64,000 bases of DNA. Source: Cladorhizidae sp. MBARI D1340-BT2 (lineage: Eukaryota > Porifera > Demospongiae > Poecilosclerida > Cladorhizidae). The stretch is taken from the NCBI GenBank assembly GCA_028752905.1, contig JAQNBH010000012.1, positions 24,933,816 through 24,997,815 on the forward strand. The letters run 5' to 3'. Positions 58,301 through 64,000 of this stretch are shown here, piece by piece. The translations under genes were made by a program, and so were the position numbers. The notes beneath the pieces were generated by a model. The model saw only the letters and a program-made list of their open reading frames with translations. It was not told the origin of the DNA and did not search any database. Each line of letters begins with the position of its first letter. The first letter of the stretch is position 1.

Positions 58301-58830
58301 GAGTAATTGCTGAGTATATAGCTGATGAGGCTCTCTTTGTAAGCATCAATAACAATTCATGATATTGATCTCATCAAACAAACTGAGGAGATAGGGTTAA
58401 TTTTGAACAACATCAAGTCTGAGATAATTTGCCAGTTTAGAGAGGAACCATCTTATGCTCTCTCCCAGGAAATATTATGGTTGATCCCTCTGATACCTGT
58501 CTCCTGGGTAACTTGGATTCCTTCTTAAAACTGTTCTCAGCAACAAAATCAGTGCCTTAGAAGTCATGGGGGACAGGCTCAGATTTGTTTCTGCTCAGAA
58601 TGCCTTAATCTTGCTGCATAATTCATTTCCTAAGATGCTACACCCTCAGCTTCTCCATGTTTTCTCTCTCCTGCCCTGATCGATTATGACAAGAGTCTCA
58701 AGTCAATTTTGAGTAGTATTACTAACATGGATTTCTTTGAGAATCTCTATTCTTGGTTGCAGGCCCTCTCCCTGTTAGGGTTAGGGGCCTTGGAATCAGG
58801 AGAGTAGTGCAAGGGAAAGATGCACCCATG
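58300..58830 (+). pseudogene. Degraded non-LTR retroelement fragment
   Basis: In broken frames: DEALFVSINNNS, then NNIKSEIICQFREEPSYALS (about 58410-58470), then LPVRVRGLGIRRVV (58765-58806), which recalls the P-x-x-x-G-G-L-G-I-R motif that lies just before the domain seen at 52434-53325. Several stops and shifts. Probably another member of the same retroelement family. Confidence 0.35.
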
Positions 58831-58984
58831 GATGAGATGCATGTTGGACAGAGGGTAAGGTTGCATCTTGAATGCGAGACAAAAGTGCTTCAAGCAGGGC
58901 TGATTATAGGGTTTTTTCTAAGAATTCTGGAAACTTCCTCAAGGCTCGTCTGGCCCAAGCAATGGCAATAAGTTGATAGCAATT

Positions 58985-59640
58985 TAAAGTGCCCAAATGA
59001 GGTATCCAGGCAAATACATGTAATGTACTAAGGCTGTAAACTTCCTCTGCATATGAATAGTAAACCATCAATCACTTCTAATACTTAACCAGTGAATTAT
59101 GCCAATTCAAGAGCCACAATCTATCTCACATTGTTTGTATGCATATTACAGCTGTGCTTCTCTTAAAACTGGAAGTGCCTGTTAATAGTGACCTATATGG
59201 AGTGGAGCACGGGAATACATTTAAAAAATATTTAATCACACCCACTTCTCAGTGGGAATATTTATCTTTTTTTCATGATATATTTGATGTATGTATACAG
59301 ACCGGGTTGTTTCGTTCCTTGCCGCAAATGAAAAATCCATGTTGCATACCTTACAGAGTGCGTAGGTTTCTCCCTCGCTACTAGGCTCATGCGGTACTTG
59401 TAAGAGCACTCAGACTTGTACCTGCTATCTACGTGGCAGCGCTTTTTAATCTTAGACTGCCAGAGGACCTCTCTCTCTGGTTGAAGCTACAATAACATTG
59501 ACACTGGAAAATGCTATTTTAATGCACAACTTGGTGCGTGCTATAGAGAATTTGACTCTATTTAAAAAGCCATGAATTTCACAGTTTCGTGAGATGGTAT
59601 GGTTTTGATGAATATTCCCAGTATATAAACATGATGTTTA
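58985..59640. other. No gene seen
   Basis: No recognised motif; ends at the 21-bp minisatellite. Confidence 0.4.
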
Positions 59641-59644
59641 TATA

Positions 59645-59925
59645 CTGTGCTTCTTATAGTGCGCTGTGCTTCTTATAGTGCGCTGTGCTTCTTATAGTGC
59701 GCTGTGCTTCTTATAGTGCACTGTGCTTCTTATAGTGCGCTGTGCTTCTTATAGTGCGCTGTGCTTCTTATAGTGCGCTGTGCTTCTTATAGTGCGCTGT
59801 GCTTCTTATAGTGCGCTGTGCTTCTTATAGTGCGCTGTGCTTCTTATAGTGCGCTGTGCTTCTTATAGTGCGCTGTGCTTCTTATAGTGCGCTGTGCTTC
59901 TTATAGTGCGCTGTGCTTCTTAATG
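59645..59925. repeat. 21-bp minisatellite
   Basis: About 13 nearly identical units of GTGCGCTGTGCTTCTTATA with a final GT, one with GCAC. High unit identity suggests recent expansion. Confidence 0.95.
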
Positions 59926-60224
59926 ATTGTAGAGCAGAATCGTCTCAAATGGTGTGGAGCAGAATTCTCTGCAGCACTGGGAATGAGAAAGTTCAGGCAG
60001 AGGTGTGTCACACCCATTAATGAGGGTGTGATGCCAGGGAGCATGGATACTGGTGTGGGCAGAGGTGTCACTTAGATGACACAGAGGACCGCCTCATTGA
60101 TGATGACATCGACTGCTCTAGTGTGGATGCTGTGGTGCCAAACTGGACTTGCATATCCAGCTGTGGAGAACCTCCCCCCGCCCCCTCCTACCCACCCCCA
60201 GTAGGACCAGTGAGTTTATTCAGC

Positions 60225-60742
60225 AAGTTCAGGCTAGATGAGGCCTTGCTGACAACTTTCTTGAAGTGAGTCGAGTCAGGGAGGCTGTGAGATGCAGTAA
60301 TACACATTGTGTGTCATATTTCAATGCTTTGCCATAGAGGAGAATGGTGAGAGTGTCTGCTCCCTCACTGTGCACAGATGAAAGTGTGGCCAGACATTCT
60401 TCTTGGTGCTCAACTTTAGGTGTAGGCACCAAAATAATTCACACATGTGGTTAGATAGCTTGTAATACTCCCTCCACCTCTTAGTGCATGTGTGAGTATC
60501 CCAGGGCTGAGTCATCAGCATAGAGACATAAAGGTACTTACCAGCTGCAGTGGTTGACGTGTGATAGAATGACATGCTCCATGAGCTTGAAGGTCATGGA
60601 CAGGAGGGAACGTTGGCTGGTAGTTAGCTGGGTCGGGGGCAGGCTTCTTGAGCTTGAGAGGGCAGGTACTATACTTTGCTTCCAGTTGTTGGCTTGAGAA
60701 TAAATATTCAACTTTGACTTCATGCAACATTGGCATGGCCAC
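60225..60742 (-). pseudogene. Non-LTR reverse transcriptase fragment with YADD
   Basis: Minus strand: KKPAPDPANYQ and, one frame over, LLSMTFKLMEHVILSHVNHC (about 60550-60650), the fingers region of a CR1/Jockey-like RT. YADD (codons at 60511-60522) is followed by LKLSTKK and later, shifted, EGADTLTILLYGKALKYD. Most of the RT between these parts is deleted, with stops and frameshifts throughout. Confidence 0.6.
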
Positions 60743-60754
60743 CTATGCAGTTAG

Positions 60755-60850
60755 TCCCCAAAGAGAACATAGAGAACGAGCTATCTTTTGAGCTCTGTAA
60801 CAAGTTCTTAGAACAGAATCTATAGAGCTCCAAAGTTAAACCAAATTTTT
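60755..60850. repeat. Dispersed repeat R1 fragment
   Basis: AACGAGCTATCTTTTGAGCT and ATCTATAGAGCTCCAAAGTT match the 4225 and 11341-12049 copies in inverted orientation. Confidence 0.6.
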
Positions 60851-60854
60851 TTCA

Positions 60855-61780
60855 AGTAGAAATAAATGGAGTCATGTTCCCTTCAAGCCTTCTTGATGTT
60901 GTTAATGAAATTCCTTCTTCCTTTTAAGGATGTCATAAATGGAGAAGAGAGAAGATGCTTCATGGATGTTCAGTTAAGGCTGCGAGGCTGACCTCTCCTC
61001 CATACCAAAGGGGAGGAAGGAAATCACTGAGTCTTTACTGCGGCTGCATGAAAAATGAAATGGTGTAAAGCACATCATGAATGCATGCACCTGCACAGAC
61101 CACAAGATACTCTAATTATTCCCAACACTATAATAGTGGGAGAACACTTTACTATACCAGGTGCTCTACGGTCAAGGGTCAGCTATGCTGTACTCTTCCT
61201 GAATTTGAACTTGATTTCTAAATATAAAAGCGTACCAAAACTACTGAGTAGTTTCTGGCAATCCACTACTGGATGTGAGCCTGGCCGGCTGAAATACCTG
61301 CCATGCATAGTACTGCCTCCTGCTAACCTAGCTGCTGGTGCTGAGCCTGGCCAGCTGGGCTCCCTGCCATGCACAGCACTGCAGAGTCAAGAACACTCAC
61401 TGATGAGTTAACAGAGTGAAGTGTTGTGTCCCTCGGTCCTGTCCACTCGAAGTACATGAAGGTCAGAGTTCATAGATCAGCGGCTGGGCAAGGTGACCTT
61501 CTGAGAGACTACTGCAACAAGACATGTGTGACTAGTGTCTGTGTCCAAGTGAAGTCATGACCACGGCCAAACTGATACATTGGAGGCAAACTAAAATTGA
61601 CGCTGCTCCAATGCAGTGCCTCACTGGGAAATAGCCAACCAAGACACTAATCAGTCTCACCATTCACTGGCTCTCATCAAAGTCTTCACTGTTACGTTGA
61701 AAGTGAATCATAAAATTATAGCGATTATTCCCTAGGCAGGGACCTTAATTGATTACTTCCAACAGCAACTAGAGCATTGG
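60855..61780. other. No gene recognised
   Basis: A 118-codon frame (61055-61411) has no familiar motif and contains a short internal near-repeat (GAGCCTGGCC-GCTG at about 61274 and 61342). Not called as a gene. Confidence 0.4.
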
Positions 61781-61787
61781 CTTCCTC

Positions 61788-62290
61788 AGTACTCTTACCC
61801 TAGTCACTAATGCTATCATTGCCAGGATACTCTGACCCTGGTCACTACTGCTCTCATTGCCAGAGTAGTCTGACCCTGGTCGCTACTGCTCTCATTGCCA
61901 GAGTACTCTGACCCTGGTCGCTACTGCTCTCATTGCCAGAGTACTCTGACCCTGGCTACTGCTATCTTTGCCAGAGTACTCTGATCCTGGTCGCTACTGC
62001 TATCTTTGCCAGAGTACTCTGACCCTGGTCGCTACTGCTATCTTTGCCAGAGTACTCTGATCCTGGTCGCTACTGCTATCTTTGCCAGAGTACTTTGACC
62101 CTGGTTGCTACTGCTATAATTGCCAGAGTACTCTGATCCCGGTCACTACTGCGATCATTGCCAGAGGACTCTGATTCTGGTCACTATTTCTATCATTGCC
62201 ACAGTACTCTGACCCTGGTCACTACTGCTCTCATTGCCAGAGTACTCTGACCCTGGTCACTACTGCTATCATTGCCAGAGTACTCTCAGA
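61788..62290. repeat. ~38-bp minisatellite
   Basis: About 13 units of TCTGACCCTGGTCACTACTG, CTCTCATTGCCAGAGTAC, with GATCC/GACCC and TCTTT/TCATT variants. Confidence 0.95.
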
Positions 62291-62639
62291 GTTGCCAACC
62301 GTCCCGGTGTCATATCGAATTGCATCCTAGTAGATTTATGTCCTACCCGGACGTTATTATTTAGAAAAAGCGTCCGTGGGACGTATACAGAGCAAGTAAA
62401 TGCGCGTTGGAAAGCGTCCTATATACCCTATCGAATATCGTCCGCCCAGCAAGACTTTCATTTTCAGTGCCAATAGACTTTCATTTGCATCCATTATAAG
62501 TGTAGCCATATAATATGCAAATTGAATAGACTTTCATTTGCATCCATATAAGTGTAATACATGTAATATAATAACTTTGCTGTTGCACATCGGCCATAAA
62601 GACAGTCATCTCATCGTCGTTACAAGTGTCTACCAAGGG

Positions 62640-63024
62640 ACGGCAATTTGGTGACTCAATGAAGAGCTAAGATGGCCAGTCATATGGCTGTCATAGATCC
62701 TGACTTGATCTCCCTTCGATGATGCAACACACCAGTGGTTTCCATCCACATAATGTATCTGTATGGATTCTTGGTTTTGACAAATCCATAATTCTGTGAA
62801 AAAAGACAATTTTGCAAACCACCCAGGGATCGAAATTGCTCTTTGAGGATTCTTTGCGCAAGGTTCACATGTTCATCAGTGAGCTGTTTCCCTCTCTTGA
62901 GGTCTTCCCTAATGCTTTTTGAAAATGTTAGGGTCTTGCTTCTTTTCCTGGGCTGGGTGAAGTGGCAGTCTCCTGACCTCGCATGCTTCTGTGATGGCAG
63001 TTTGTTCCTCAATCCCTTTACCAA
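62640..63024 (-). pseudogene. Ulp1-like (C48) C-terminal remnant
   Basis: Minus strand: LTDEHVNLAQRILKEQFRSL, GGLQNCLFSQNYGFV, then in a second frame IHYVDGNHWCVASSKGDQVR and IYDSHM. L-x-D-x-x-I/V-x-x-A-Q...Q-F and N-H-W with Y-D-S are typical of the Ulp1-like domain attached to several invertebrate transposon proteins. The His of NHW and the Asp of YDS are present; the Gln/Cys half is not visible. Confidence 0.5.
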
Positions 63025-63224
63025 TTCTATGAAGGAAAATTGTTATGTAATGGCATTCAGACTTTTTTGGTGTAGGTTGGCATACTGCTTACCACTTCTC
63101 TTCAGAGGTCCTTTTGCCTGCACAGCTAAAATTATTTCAAATTGACTAGTATATAATATGAAGACAATAGAATTATGTTAAAATTACAATTATGAAAATT
63201 ATACAGGATATAGCTATGTTACAG

Positions 63225-63501
63225 TTAGCTACACCAACCTAGGTGTCCATGCTTTCAATAGTCTCTGCTTTACTTCCGCAGTTTCTACCACAAGCCTTTT
63301 CTCTTGGTTACCGATATAACCTTCATGGACATTGAAGTTATTTGCCTTTCTTCTCAAGCTTCTTTTATAGTTGTGTGTGCTATTTATAGGATAGTTTCCA
63401 GAATGAATAAATTCAAATACTTCAGAGAAAGAGAATTTTTCTTTACAACATAAATTTGTCTGCTGGGACGTAATTCCTCGCCCCCGGACGCTTATGCTCA
63501 T
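63225..63501 (-). pseudogene. Integrase N-terminal-like remnant
   Basis: Minus strand: KEKFSFSEVFEFIHSGNYPI, HNYKRSLRRKANNFNVHEG, YIGNQEKRLVVETAEVKQRL then L-K-A. This is the spacing of the segment just upstream of the H2C2 zinc-binding domain of Ginger/gypsy-type integrases; the frame ends at the point where the His-Cys part should start, so the catalytic core is deleted. Confidence 0.4.
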
Positions 63502-63579
63502 CGGTTAACGTCCTAGCGGACGAAATATTACGTCCCTAGGACGTATACCAATAGGGGACGTTATCCGTTATGACACCGG

Positions 63580-64000
63580 AATGGCCGGGACAGTCCCGGA
63601 ATTTTGAGCCTTGTCCTGGTGGTGTCCTTGTCCCGGAAATGTCCCGGAATATACAGCTACGCGCACCTTGCGCTTCCCCTCGCTTAGATGGCCACTGCAG
63701 TCTCAAGCATGTTTAGTTTAGTCCTTTAACACTCGTAAAGCAGACACTTTTTAGCAGAGAAAAACTTCAGATAAACAATTACGGGTGTGCGAAACAACCT
63801 TTGACCTTGTTTCGATTGGAGGTGAGGCACTCACGTGAAACTTCTTACGAGCAGCAAAGAAGCAGAGCCATTTTGACAATAAATGGATCAAAGAATTTCA
63901 GGGGATAGGGATTGGCAAGAGTTTCAAAGGTATAAATAAAAAATATATAATGAAATTGATTGACAAAGTAAGTAAGCATGGAATACAGCAAATAGAGGGT
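63580..64000. other. GTCCCGG repeats and unassigned end
   Basis: Five or so GTCCCGGAAT-like motifs at 63590-63650. From 63868 a frame FDNKWIKEFQGIGIGKSFK runs toward the window end and may start another gene; too short to call. Confidence 0.4.

Larger units (their letters stand above)
62308..63575 (-). mobile_element. 1268-bp CCGG-flanked element, possibly Ginger-like
   Basis: The ends TGTCATA and TATGACA are inverted, and similarity continues loosely for about 50 bp. CCGG lies outside both ends (62304-62307, 63576-63579), and removing the element joins GTC-CCGG-AATGG into the GTCCCGGAAT repeats seen at 63590-63650. Subterminal zones are packed with GTCC/GGAC and ACGTCC motifs. It holds two minus-strand coding remnants. 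A 4-bp duplication plus integrase-like and Ulp1-like parts recalls Ginger-type elements; this is a hypothesis. Confidence 0.7.

Noticed and set aside
61055..61411. 118-codon plus-strand frame
   Set aside because: No family motif, no clear splice or promoter context, and an internal near-repeat; insufficient support for a gene.

Overview
The window is animal (metazoan) nuclear DNA. It has spliceosomal introns with GT/AG borders, a recognisable M1 aminopeptidase exon series, a death-domain exon, many classes of eukaryotic DNA transposon and non-LTR retroelement, and dense minisatellites. No bacterial operon, tRNA, rRNA or CRISPR was seen. An early-branching invertebrate such as a demosponge fits the mixture, but that is a guess from content and not a demonstrated assignment.

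Layout. 1-2.4 kb: a decayed piggyBac-type transposase. 2.75-3.37 kb: a foldback MITE with a 5-bp duplication. 3.8-4.8 kb: hAT transposase debris. 4.8-20.2 kb: a TA-rich satellite broken by nested insertions. These are element A (5853-9368), a 398-bp MITE (10183-10580), and element B (11017-20036). Element B contains a TTAA-flanked foldback (11127-12676) and a 4.84-kb element C with ~730-bp inverted repeats and a TCAT duplication (14241-19084). A and B share terminal repeats and a transposase family. A's gene is almost intact (one frameshift); B's is cut by C. C carries a different transposase with a comparable Asp-rich core.

21.4-22.1 kb: an IS1595/Merlin-like DDE transposase, broken by one stop and two frameshifts. 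22.4-48.6 kb: a puromycin-sensitive-aminopeptidase-like (M1, NPEPPS-type) gene in at least 15 exons. It is a pseudogene: HEXXH and GAMEN survive, but the third zinc ligand reads Lys, and there are two in-frame stops, many frameshifts, small deletions and no 3' end. About nine of its introns hold an unrelated minisatellite (units about 24-94 bp); the largest is a ~4.1-kb 24-bp array at 44.1-48.2 kb. One intron also carries a 2.95-kb TA-flanked mariner-type element with a MITE inside it.

48.6-64 kb: a broken secreted M35-like (aspzincin) metallopeptidase on the minus strand; two tail-to-tail non-LTR retroelement 3' fragments; a decayed Mutator-like transposase; one clean death-domain exon; two more non-LTR fragments (one with YADD); two more minisatellites; and a 1268-bp CCGG-flanked element with integrase-like and Ulp1-like remnants.

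No functional pathway joins these genes. The window reads as a transposon and minisatellite accumulation zone that has overrun at least two host-type peptidase genes. The best candidates for something undescribed are the A/B transposon family with its D-N-C-x-G-Q-N-K-N protein, the nested insertion stratigraphy, and the intron-by-intron minisatellite expansion.
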